From CAWAND01 sp963783335 (lineage in GTDB: Bacteria > Chloroflexota > Anaerolineae > Anaerolineales > E44-bin32): a DNA stretch of 64,000 nt. The position numbers were made by a program, and so were the translations under genes. The stretch is taken from NCBI GenBank assembly GCA_963783335.1, contig CAWAND010000002.1, positions 186,001-250,000 on the forward strand, written 5' to 3'. Positions 26,267 through 34,124 of this stretch are shown one piece after another; position 1 is the stretch's first letter, and each line of letters starts with the position of its first letter. Below the pieces are notes generated by a model. It was not told where the DNA came from, searched no databases, and saw only the letters and a program-made list of their open reading frames with translations.

Positions 26267-26659
26267 ATGCAGGGAACCAGCAAAGAAGATACCCGGCCGA
26301 TCCGTCCTGTGCGCGCCAAGATGGGCCGCACGCCGCCCCGAGATCCCCGGATGCTGTATATGTTGCTCATCGGCCTTGTGGCAGGGGGTCTGCTTACCCT
26401 GATGGTCGTGTATGGCTTGATTCTTGGAGGATATCTTTCAACAGGGAGCTCCAGCTGTCCGCCCTCGGCCTCGGTCTGTCCGGCGACTCCGGCGTATCTC
26501 CCTGTCTGTCCTACGTGCGGAGTGACCATCATCACGCAGTTTGCCCCTACCTTCACACCTTCGCCGACGTCTACTCCGGATGCCGCGGCGACTGCCACGG
26601 CAGCCTGCGCCGCATTCGAGTCGCAGTTCCCGGGGACGCCATGTCCGTCGCAGCCCTAA
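26267..26659 (+). CDS. Small single-pass membrane protein with Thr/Pro-rich exterior
   Basis: A 130-residue protein of unknown function starting at an ATG after a good AGGAGAGG site. A basic cytoplasmic head (RPIRPVRAKMGRTPPRD) is followed by one hydrophobic helix (LYMLLIGLVAGGLLTLMVVY) and an exported Cys- and Thr/Pro-rich tail ending in CAAFESQFPGTPCP. Six cysteines in the tail suggest disulfides. It overlaps the next glycosyltransferase gene by 19 bases, so they are probably translated together. Confidence 0.65.
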   Translation: MQGTSKEDTRPIRPVRAKMGRTPPRDPRMLYMLLIGLVAGGLLTLMVVYGLILGGYLSTGSSSCPPSASVCPATPAYLPVCPTCGVTIITQFAPTFTPSPTSTPDAAATATAACAAFESQFPGTPCPSQP

Positions 26660-27084
26660 GTCCAAGAGAGAAAGCTCCAGTTCGGGATGCAAACCAGGCG
26701 CTCGACGTCCTGATCTTCGCTCGTGACGAAGCAGATGTCTTGCCGGGGACCCTGTCATCGCTGACACGCCAAATTGGCCCTGCGGACCGCCTTACAGTTG
26801 TCGCTGATCACTGTCGAGACAGTACAGTAGGTATGGCCCTGCGCTCCGGTGCTCGAGTGCTCGTCCGCCAAACGGGAACATCAGGCAAGGGCCATGCGCT
26901 CCGCTGGTGGCTAGAGCAAACGATGCCGACCAGTCACCCCGAGGATAGGATTGTGATCCTTGATGCCGACAGCATGGCAGGTCCGGGGTTCTTGGACGTC
27001 ATGCGCCGCCAGATCAGAAACGACATGCCGGTCGTTCAAGCCGTTCTCGAAATCGGCGGTGTCGAAAATGGGCGGTGCCGGTAG
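26641..27084 (+). CDS. GT2-family glycosyltransferase, N-terminal part (frameshifted)
   Basis: N-terminal nucleotide-sugar domain of an inverting GT-A glycosyltransferase, from ATG 26641. LDVLIFARDEADVLPGTLSS gives the first strand and DRIVILDADSMAGPGFLD gives the D-x-D metal site. The frame ends abruptly at 27084. Removing one G from the GGG at 27070-27072, and another from 27146-27148, restores a continuous protein of about 380 residues through 27785. It may work with the neighbouring polytopic membrane protein on surface glycans. Confidence 0.75.
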   Translation: MSVAALSPREKAPVRDANQALDVLIFARDEADVLPGTLSSLTRQIGPADRLTVVADHCRDSTVGMALRSGARVLVRQTGTSGKGHALRWWLEQTMPTSHPEDRIVILDADSMAGPGFLDVMRRQIRNDMPVVQAVLEIGGVENGRCR

Positions 27085-27143
27085 ACTGGCGGCATTGTCC
27101 GAGACGATGGATCAACGCGTGTTCGAACTCGCTGCGGAGTTGA

Positions 27144-27785
27144 TTGGGATGGCCGGTGCGCCTCCGAGGCACCGGGATGGGGTTCCAACGCAACGTGCTC
27201 GAGCGCTGCGCCCAATCTCTCGGCACCGCGGCGGAGGATGCTGAGCTCTCCATTTTGCTCGGCGCCAGCGGCGTCCCCATTCGCATGGCCTGGCAGGCAA
27301 GGGTTGTCGATGCCAAACCGGTCGATGACGAAGCCGCCATGCGCCAGCGGGCACGCTGGGTAAAAGGGCAGATGGACCTGGTGCGCAAACACCCTCGCCA
27401 GCTCCTGGCCCTGATTGGGCAGGGACCTCGCGGCTGGTCGCTACTCTCATCGGTCCTAGGCAAGCCGCGCAGCCTGACTGTGCCTGCCCGGGCCGGAGCA
27501 TTACTGCTTCTGGCTTGGGCTGCGCCTGGGCTGGGCAAAGTGGGCGACGTGTGTCAGGTCATTCTGGTGCTCTCGCTCTTGGTTGACGCAGCGGCACTGG
27601 CGGCCGCCGTCTCATTGTCACCCGACCCGAGGTCAGCTCTGCGTGCGCTTGTGCGCCTTCCAGCTTTTCTGCTGGTATGGCTCCGAAGCCTCCTTCTGGC
27701 TGTTCGCTCGCGCGACGGTTGGCTGAGAGCCAGGCCGAGCTCACATGATGCTGGTATGACCTCACCAGGCCCGGCTTCACCCTGA
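27144..27785 (+). CDS. GT2-family glycosyltransferase, C-terminal part (frameshifted)
   Basis: Continuation of the gene at 26641 in a third reading frame; a short middle piece (about 27073-27146) lies in yet another frame. It contains GTGMGFQRNVLERC, EDAELSILLGASGVPI with the catalytic-base ED motif, and RQRARWVKGQMDLVRKHP with the Q/R-x-x-R-W motif of processive-type GT2 enzymes. Two hydrophobic helices follow near the end (LLLLAWAAPGLGKV and VILVLSLLVDAAALAAAV). Two single-G excesses 76 bases apart explain the split. Confidence 0.75.
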   Translation: MGWPVRLRGTGMGFQRNVLERCAQSLGTAAEDAELSILLGASGVPIRMAWQARVVDAKPVDDEAAMRQRARWVKGQMDLVRKHPRQLLALIGQGPRGWSLLSSVLGKPRSLTVPARAGALLLLAWAAPGLGKVGDVCQVILVLSLLVDAAALAAAVSLSPDPRSALRALVRLPAFLLVWLRSLLLAVRSRDGWLRARPSSHDAGMTSPGPASP

Positions 27786-27790
27786 ACTCG

Positions 27791-29686
27791 ATGCCCGGCC
27801 GAGCCCAGCGTTTTGGATTGGGCCTGCTGATCGCCATCGGCCTGATTCCCTTCTACCTTCTCACCTACAACGGAATCTATCGCGTAGACGATGAACATAT
27901 CCTGGGTTCGCGGGCCCAGAGCTTGGCTTTGTGGGGGGGGCTGGAATCCCCGCAAGTAGCCGGGAACAGCCGCGTTCAATCACTGATTCCTATGGGAGAT
28001 CAAGCCACCCAGATCGAGCCTGTCCAATCAGTTCTGGGGGCCGGCTTGTACCGGCTGGGCGTTGCGACCGGCGGCGGGGGCCGCCAGGCCCTGATGACCC
28101 TCAATCTGTACCTCACGGCGCTGACAGCGCTTGTGATATTTCTCACAATCACAGTCCTCGGCATCCGCGCTAATGCGGCGGCCCTGACCGCATTTCTGTT
28201 CGGGCTGGGAAGCATGGCTTGGCCCTATGCCACGACCTTCTACCGCGATTCACTGGCCATGTTCTTGGGGTCGCTCGCCTTTTTCGGCTGGGTCCTAATC
28301 GACCGAGCGAATGACCGCAGGCAGGCGTTGGGAGGGGTCGGATTGGTCATGTTGGGAGCGATCGGCGGGGTGATCGCCAAGAGCACCATGGCTGTTCTCC
28401 TGGGCGCGCTCTTCATTGGGGGTGTCGCCTCCCTGGCGGCAAGCAGCCGCCAAGCCAACCGTCGATGGCTGATGTGGGGCGGCCTTGGCGCAGCGATGCT
28501 GTTGGTCGCTGCGCTCCTGGTCCTGCCGGGCAGAGGCCCCTTGGCTCGCCTGAGCCTTTCTTACTATGCATTCCTGGCCGGGCACTTCTGGGATAGCTTC
28601 CGCGCCGGAGCGTGGCTTTTCAGCGCGGGCCCCTTCCTCAGCCCGGCGCGGAGCATCTTCCTGTTCTCTCCGCCCTTGTTGCTCCTGGCCCTCCTTCCGT
28701 GGGCCAGGAGCAGGGTGGGCTGGAGAGTAGCGCTGCCGATGGTGGTCTTCAGCTTGGGTGTGGCCGTGGCCCAAGCGCTCTTCTATGGCGACGAATGGGC
28801 GGGGACCTTCGGATGGGGCCTCCGCTTCATGGTCCCGGTGCTGCCTCCGTTGTTTGTGCTCGCCTCGCCCACAGTCGAGACCGCGTTGGCAAGCAGAAGG
28901 CGGAGCCTCAGGTTGGCGCTTGGGGGCTTACTCAGCCTGTCTGTGGCAATCCAACTCGGAGGGACCGCCATCCCCTGGCGGACGACGTTTGTGGGGTGGC
29001 AGACGGCCGGACTCGAACCCTACACGCCGCTGGCTGCCTGGCAGGCCCGCTTCCTGGTCATTCCCGGCCAGATTCGAAATCTGATTCAACCCAGCGCGTG
29101 GGACTTGGCCTGGCTGCGTGTGCTCAGGCAGGGCGATCCGTCGGCCTATGCCTTGCCCATCGCCTGTTTTCTGATCCTGGGGTTGGCCTTCGTCGCCTGG
29201 CGCAGCCTAACGGCGGGGACCCCAGGCTGGCGCATCTGGCTGGCAGCAGGGGCCTTGGCAGCGCTGGGTCTGCCCGTCCTCATGACGCAGACTGCGCTGC
29301 ATTACGATCCCGCTTTGGCAGGAGACGTCCCGGCCTACAGCGCCTGGCTGGGCTGGGCGGATGACCACATCGCGGCCGACGACAGCGTCATCGTCGATGG
29401 GTACGCCTCGCCGCTCTGGACCTATATGACCAATACCTGGAATCTCCCAGTGAGATGGTACTCGTTCAGCTACCGTGACCCATCGTCAGGGCCATTGGGC
29501 CCCGCCCAACCTGGTGATTGGAACACTCTGGCGGAGGCGGCTAGCCGCAGCCGTCACGTCTGGTTGATCGCCAGCGTTGATGCCCCACCAGGTTCGGAGG
29601 CCGCGGTCCCAGCCGACACATCGTTGGGAGATCCGGCGATCGTCTTTCCGGGGCGGCCTTCCTTGGCTGTCTGGCGTCTGCACTGA
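27791..29686 (+). CDS. Polytopic membrane protein (possible GT-C type glycosyltransferase)
   Basis: A 631-residue protein with about 11-13 membrane helices. The first helix ends in GIYRVDDEHILGSRAQSLA, an exported loop with acidic residues after helix 1, as in GT-C enzymes that use lipid-linked sugars. I cannot confirm a known family. A large exported C-terminal region (about residues 500-631) contains Trp- and Asp-rich segments. It begins 5 bases after the GT2 gene, so they probably belong to one transcription unit. Confidence 0.65.
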   Translation: MPGRAQRFGLGLLIAIGLIPFYLLTYNGIYRVDDEHILGSRAQSLALWGGLESPQVAGNSRVQSLIPMGDQATQIEPVQSVLGAGLYRLGVATGGGGRQALMTLNLYLTALTALVIFLTITVLGIRANAAALTAFLFGLGSMAWPYATTFYRDSLAMFLGSLAFFGWVLIDRANDRRQALGGVGLVMLGAIGGVIAKSTMAVLLGALFIGGVASLAASSRQANRRWLMWGGLGAAMLLVAALLVLPGRGPLARLSLSYYAFLAGHFWDSFRAGAWLFSAGPFLSPARSIFLFSPPLLLLALLPWARSRVGWRVALPMVVFSLGVAVAQALFYGDEWAGTFGWGLRFMVPVLPPLFVLASPTVETALASRRRSLRLALGGLLSLSVAIQLGGTAIPWRTTFVGWQTAGLEPYTPLAAWQARFLVIPGQIRNLIQPSAWDLAWLRVLRQGDPSAYALPIACFLILGLAFVAWRSLTAGTPGWRIWLAAGALAALGLPVLMTQTALHYDPALAGDVPAYSAWLGWADDHIAADDSVIVDGYASPLWTYMTNTWNLPVRWYSFSYRDPSSGPLGPAQPGDWNTLAEAASRSRHVWLIASVDAPPGSEAAVPADTSLGDPAIVFPGRPSLAVWRLH

Positions 29687-29811
29687 GTCATAACGAGCGA
29701 CGCGTCGGATCCACCCATCGATATTCTCATCGTTTCTTCATCCCCTCCAATGGGATCTTTCCTGTACGATGACCGAGACTTTGGCCGAGATCGCGCAACG
29801 AACTGAGATCC

Positions 29812-30420
29812 ATGACCAGACGAAATCGCCGTGCGAAACCCAATTTGGCGGCTCGCCTAAGGCAGCCGCGCTACTTCATTCCGGGTCTGATCCTGCTGTT
29901 GGGGCTTGTGTTCAGCATCTCCGGTATGCTGTACGCTGCCCACCTCGAAGGTTCGGACGCTTTCTGTGCGTCGTGTCACACTCAGCCTGAGACCAAATAC
30001 TTTCAGCGAACTCAGCAAAGCCAAAGCGTTGACCTGGCCAGCTTCCATCAAACCAAGTCTGTCCATTGCATCGACTGCCATTCGGGGCGGGGCGTCACCG
30101 GCCGGCTGGGCGCCTTCATGGTCGGTGGCCGGGACATGATCGCCTACCTGACCCATACCGACACGCAGCCAGCCCCGCTGACCGTGCCCATCGGTGATGT
30201 CAACTGTTTGAAGTGCCACAGCGACGTGACCCAGACGACCAGTTTCAATCGCCATTTTCACCGGTTTCTCCCCCAGTGGCAGGCAGTCGATCGCAATGCC
30301 GCCACCTGCGTTTCCTGTCATACATCGCACACCACGGCAGGTTCCGCCTCGCTTCAGTTCCTCGTGAATGCTCCCACCAGCCAGGTCTGCCAGGACTGTC
30401 ACAGTTCGTTTGCCCGCTAG
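29812..30420 (+). CDS. Pentaheme NapC/NirT-type cytochrome c
   Basis: A 202-residue membrane-anchored multiheme cytochrome. One N-terminal helix (YFIPGLILLLGLVFSISGML) is followed by five CXXCH heme motifs: CASCH, CIDCH, CLKCH, CVSCH and CQDCH. NapC/NirT/NrfH proteins pass electrons from menaquinol to periplasmic or extracellular reductases. Here there is no partner reductase gene nearby, so its electron acceptor is unknown. It stands alone between a membrane-protein gene and the convergent SLH gene. Confidence 0.85.
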   Translation: MTRRNRRAKPNLAARLRQPRYFIPGLILLLGLVFSISGMLYAAHLEGSDAFCASCHTQPETKYFQRTQQSQSVDLASFHQTKSVHCIDCHSGRGVTGRLGAFMVGGRDMIAYLTHTDTQPAPLTVPIGDVNCLKCHSDVTQTTSFNRHFHRFLPQWQAVDRNAATCVSCHTSHTTAGSASLQFLVNAPTSQVCQDCHSSFAR

Positions 30421-30661
30421 GTTCAGACGCCTCCAAAGCTTCTCATTCTAGGCACTCCGAACTTGGCCGCGACCGGTCATCGAAGATCTCTCTCGGTCCT
30501 TCCAGATTGGCATCGAATGATGTCCCGCGTTGACTTCCTGGTTTTTCCCTCGCCTTGCCCTGGCCTCGGCCGGTTGACAGCACAGCAGCTACATCAGCTG
30601 TGGCATCAGTTTCGGGTCGCTTCAGCCTGGCGCAAGCGGTATCTGGCTGTCGAGGTCGCCA

Positions 30662-33600
30662 CTATGGCGTAGGTGATGCCGTTGCAGTCGGGGTGGTGGT
30701 TGGGTCAGGCTCTGCCGGGCTGGCGGTCGGGGTTGGGGTCATGGTTGGTGATGGCGTGCCTGTAGGGGCAGGTGTCCAGGTTTGGGAGGCGGTGGGCGTA
30801 GCGCTGGGTGTGGGGTTGTCGGCGGAAGCGCCGCCCAGCGGCAGCCCGCCCTTGGCCTGGACCATCATGTAGGCCGCCCAGGCTCGATTGAGCTTGTCCT
30901 CTGGGCAGAACTTGAGTGGATCGTCATTGCAGGCGGGCAGCAGGCCCTGGTTGTAGGCTGCCTCCACCCAGGGTGCGTACCAGGCGCCGGTGTCAACATC
31001 ATCAAACAAGCCCGTCGGATCGGGAGGCACGTAGTCGATGCCGTTCTTGACGCGCAGGAAGAACACCGAGCCTTCGGCGCGGGTGTGTTTCTGATTAGGG
31101 CAGTAGATCAGCGGATCGGTGCCGCAGCCGGCGGTGAAGCCATCCTTCCACAGGCTCTCAATCCAGCCGAAGCCCCAGAAAGAGGACTTGACGTCCTTGA
31201 AGGTGGCTTTAGAGGGCGCTGGATAGGGAGGATCGGCAATGGCGCCGTAGCTGCCGCGCAGCACGAAGACGGCGCTCTCGGAGCGGAGCAGGATCTGGTC
31301 GGGGCAATACAGCCGGGGATCGGCGGAGCAGCCGGCGACGTAGCCGGCGTTGTAGAGGGCGTTGATGTAATCGTAGGCCCAGTAGGACGGGGGGACGTCT
31401 TGGAAAACCTGGCCGACGATCGGGGTTCGGGTGGCGGTGGGGCTTGGGGACGGGCTGGCGGTGAAGGTGGCCGTGGCGGTATGCGTCGGGCTGGGGGTGA
31501 AGGTCCAAGTGGGGGTGGCGGTATGGGTGGGTGTGGCCGTCGGAGTGAAGGTGGGGGTCGGCGTTGACGTGGGGGTAGGTGTGGCCGTCGCCGTAGGCGT
31601 CGAGGTTGGAGTTGGCGTCGGTCCCGGTGACCAGACCGTATCGGTGGACCACGCCGGCCCGGTGGGGGACCCGCCAACCATCAGCAACCCATTGCTCGGC
31701 CCGCCGGGGTAGCCGGACACGTCGTCCAGCGTTGTCCCCAGCCCCTCGTCAAAGTGGTAGAGGGCCAGGGTGTTTGCGTCGGGCAGGAATGGCGTCGAGG
31801 GTTTGGTGAAGTTGCCCGCATAGCGAAGAACCTTGGAGACCCTCATTTCGTCTAGCCATCCATTGAATGGAGGGTAGCTGTTCCCTTGATCGAACTTGCC
31901 CGCCCCGAGCACTAAGTAAGGATCGGTCGAAGCGCACGATTGGTCCCCGGTGGGTCCGCAGGTGGTGGCGGGGGCGCCGCTGTTGGGATAGGAAATGTCA
32001 CCATCCGGCCCGTCGGCCTGGACGTCCAGCACACCATCCACGAAGATCCACAGATGTCCATCGCTGAATCGCCGTTCTACTGCCACGTGATGCCAATTGC
32101 CATCGTTGACCGAAATCTGGCCACAAAGTGTGTAGTCGCCCGTTCCGGCACCGCCAACACCGAAGGCGATCCGTCCATTCGCCAACGAGATGCCGTAGTC
32201 GTTGTCGTTGTCCCACCGGCTGCGGTCCAAAATGGTGTTGCCATGGACCCACCCATTGCCTGAGCCGCAGGTTGTGGCACCGGCATTGTTCTCGGCTGGT
32301 GCAGACTTGAGCCACCACTCGAGGGTGAAATCCGCTGCGCCGACATCGACCGGTGGGCCTGGATTGCTGTTGGCCGGATCGTCGACTTGGATCTTTACTC
32401 GATCGATATCGTTGGATCCGTTGCCATAGAAGCGAAGCGAGTGCTGGCCCTGAGGGAAATATGTGTTGTAGTCGTTCAGGACGCTGCCATAGGGATCGAT
32501 CGTTGTTCCATCACGCTCGATGTATCCAGAGGTGTAGGCCGTCGAACCTACATGCACCGTCCAACCCGAGAGCTTCACGCCTTCCAGGCTGACGTAGGAT
32601 CCGTTGTACTTGAGGCTGAAGTGCACGTGGGGTCCCGTGGCATAGCCGCCGGCGCATGTCTGGCAGGCGATCGAGCCCATGATCCAGTTGCGAGACACGC
32701 CGCCCTCGCCGAATGTGTTGAGGAGGTGATAGTAGCTCGTTGTCCAGCCACCTCCGTGATCGATTTCCAGCCAGCAGCTGTAGTGGGAGGGATGGTAGGT
32801 GCTGCCGCCGGCAGCCGATACAGCGTAGTAAAAAGGCGGGGCGGCACACGTGCCCCCTCGCAGGAAGAAGTCCATGGATGAGAAGGGTGGCGTGCTGTCG
32901 CCATTCCAGCTGTGCGGGCCACCGTAAACCCACACTGCACCTTGCGGAAACGGAAACTGGAGCATACTGTCGGGCGGCGTCGACGACGGTGGGTTGATCT
33001 CGTTGACCGTGCTGGTCGGGTCGGAGCCAGGGAACATTGCACCGTAGACTTGTGTGAAGCCGTCGGACGTATCTGGTGCCATCTGGGCTTGCCAACGCCC
33101 CAGACCCGAAGCTTGTCCTATTGCCGCCGCCACGGCGAATGTCCCCGAAGGCAAGGAGGCGTCGATCTGGGCGGTCGTTCCGTCAGACAGAGTCACCATC
33201 GGCGCCGCCGTGGGGGCGCCTTTGCCCTTTGGACGACGAGAGCCGAAGGTATACAGGTGATTGTAGAAATTCTTGGCCAAGACGAGCGAGGTCGTCTGGA
33301 TGGCAGATCGGATCTGAGCCGGTGTCATTTCCCGCTTGGGTCCGTCCACCAACCCAAAATGCATTTGCAGCACGGTGAGCAAGACCTTGGGGTTGACGCT
33401 GGTGTAGTCCGCCCACAAGGCAACGTCGTCGCTGAAGTCCGTCAACGGCGAGCCACGGGAGCGCAAATAGCTCTGTACGTCGAAGCGGCCCACATTCGGC
33501 CCCCAGACGAATTCTCCGTCGGAGACAATCGGCCCGGCCAAATTGCCTTGTACGAGCTGATCGGCAAGGCCGGCACTGCTTGTCCGGGCGGGGTCCAGCC

Positions 33601-33997
33601 AGGCGAACAGGCCAGCCGGGAGCCAGCGTGAAAACCCGAGCGCGCCGATCCCGCTGGCTTCGAGGGAAAGGTTGGGCGGGGCCGCATCGTCGAGCGTGAG
33701 CACCAGATCCCCGCCGGCTCCGAAGATGGACCCCTTCTGGCCCTCAAGGTCCGCTGTCTGAGCCGTTGCCATGGTGGCGGCATTCGTGGTGGGTTGCGCC
33801 GCCGGGTAGGCATCATGGCGTTCGCCGATGAGGGGCCCCGGGAGCAGGAATAAGAGCAGCCCGATCCCGACCAAAAAGCTGAGCGCACGCTGAGATGGCG
33901 CGTCGTGTTTCGCGGCCTCAGTAGGCGAGGCCGCGCAGGACCCCGCCGGCGAGCTCGGGGTGGATCGGCGGTGATATGTCCGATTTTGCTCAATCAT
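30662..33997 (-). CDS. Exported M23 metallopeptidase with LamG domain and three SLH repeats
   Basis: A 1111-residue surface protein. A hydrophobic export segment (ALSFLVGIGLLLFLLPGPLI) lies near residue 45. Residues about 350-480 resemble LasA-type M23 endopeptidases: PHSWNGDS and SSMDFF supply the His and Asp ligands, YYHL a catalytic His, and TGPHVHFSLKYNG the H-x-H pair. A LamG/concanavalin-like domain follows (about 515-750, starting LRFYGNGSNDIDRVKI and ending LALYHFDEGLG). Then come a Thr/Pro linker and three SLH repeats (about 865-1055) with another Thr/Pro tail. The family cleaves peptidoglycan cross-bridges, so a wall-anchored hydrolase is likely. All zinc ligands appear intact. Confidence 0.85.
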   Translation of the reverse strand: MIEQNRTYHRRSTPSSPAGSCAASPTEAAKHDAPSQRALSFLVGIGLLLFLLPGPLIGERHDAYPAAQPTTNAATMATAQTADLEGQKGSIFGAGGDLVLTLDDAAPPNLSLEASGIGALGFSRWLPAGLFAWLDPARTSSAGLADQLVQGNLAGPIVSDGEFVWGPNVGRFDVQSYLRSRGSPLTDFSDDVALWADYTSVNPKVLLTVLQMHFGLVDGPKREMTPAQIRSAIQTTSLVLAKNFYNHLYTFGSRRPKGKGAPTAAPMVTLSDGTTAQIDASLPSGTFAVAAAIGQASGLGRWQAQMAPDTSDGFTQVYGAMFPGSDPTSTVNEINPPSSTPPDSMLQFPFPQGAVWVYGGPHSWNGDSTPPFSSMDFFLRGGTCAAPPFYYAVSAAGGSTYHPSHYSCWLEIDHGGGWTTSYYHLLNTFGEGGVSRNWIMGSIACQTCAGGYATGPHVHFSLKYNGSYVSLEGVKLSGWTVHVGSTAYTSGYIERDGTTIDPYGSVLNDYNTYFPQGQHSLRFYGNGSNDIDRVKIQVDDPANSNPGPPVDVGAADFTLEWWLKSAPAENNAGATTCGSGNGWVHGNTILDRSRWDNDNDYGISLANGRIAFGVGGAGTGDYTLCGQISVNDGNWHHVAVERRFSDGHLWIFVDGVLDVQADGPDGDISYPNSGAPATTCGPTGDQSCASTDPYLVLGAGKFDQGNSYPPFNGWLDEMRVSKVLRYAGNFTKPSTPFLPDANTLALYHFDEGLGTTLDDVSGYPGGPSNGLLMVGGSPTGPAWSTDTVWSPGPTPTPTSTPTATATPTPTSTPTPTFTPTATPTHTATPTWTFTPSPTHTATATFTASPSPSPTATRTPIVGQVFQDVPPSYWAYDYINALYNAGYVAGCSADPRLYCPDQILLRSESAVFVLRGSYGAIADPPYPAPSKATFKDVKSSFWGFGWIESLWKDGFTAGCGTDPLIYCPNQKHTRAEGSVFFLRVKNGIDYVPPDPTGLFDDVDTGAWYAPWVEAAYNQGLLPACNDDPLKFCPEDKLNRAWAAYMMVQAKGGLPLGGASADNPTPSATPTASQTWTPAPTGTPSPTMTPTPTASPAEPDPTTTPTATASPTP
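30671..31553 (-). repeat. SLH cassette copy B (883-bp direct repeat with copy C)
   Basis: It pairs with 34149-35031 at a constant offset of 3478 bases with no indel and only a handful of substitutions seen by eye. It covers the C-terminal Thr/Pro tail, the three SLH repeats and part of the upstream Thr/Pro linker. The inner 555 bp also match copy A at 25411-25965 in reverse. Confidence 0.88.
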
Positions 33998-34124
33998 GCA
34001 GGTGTGAAAGGTGCCATTTTCGTGCCAATGTTCCGGTCATCACCATCATGATTCACTGCCGGCGGAAAGACAATGGGACATTCTTCCACGCGTGGTTTGG
34101 TTCGGATCCACAAAAGGGAGGTGC

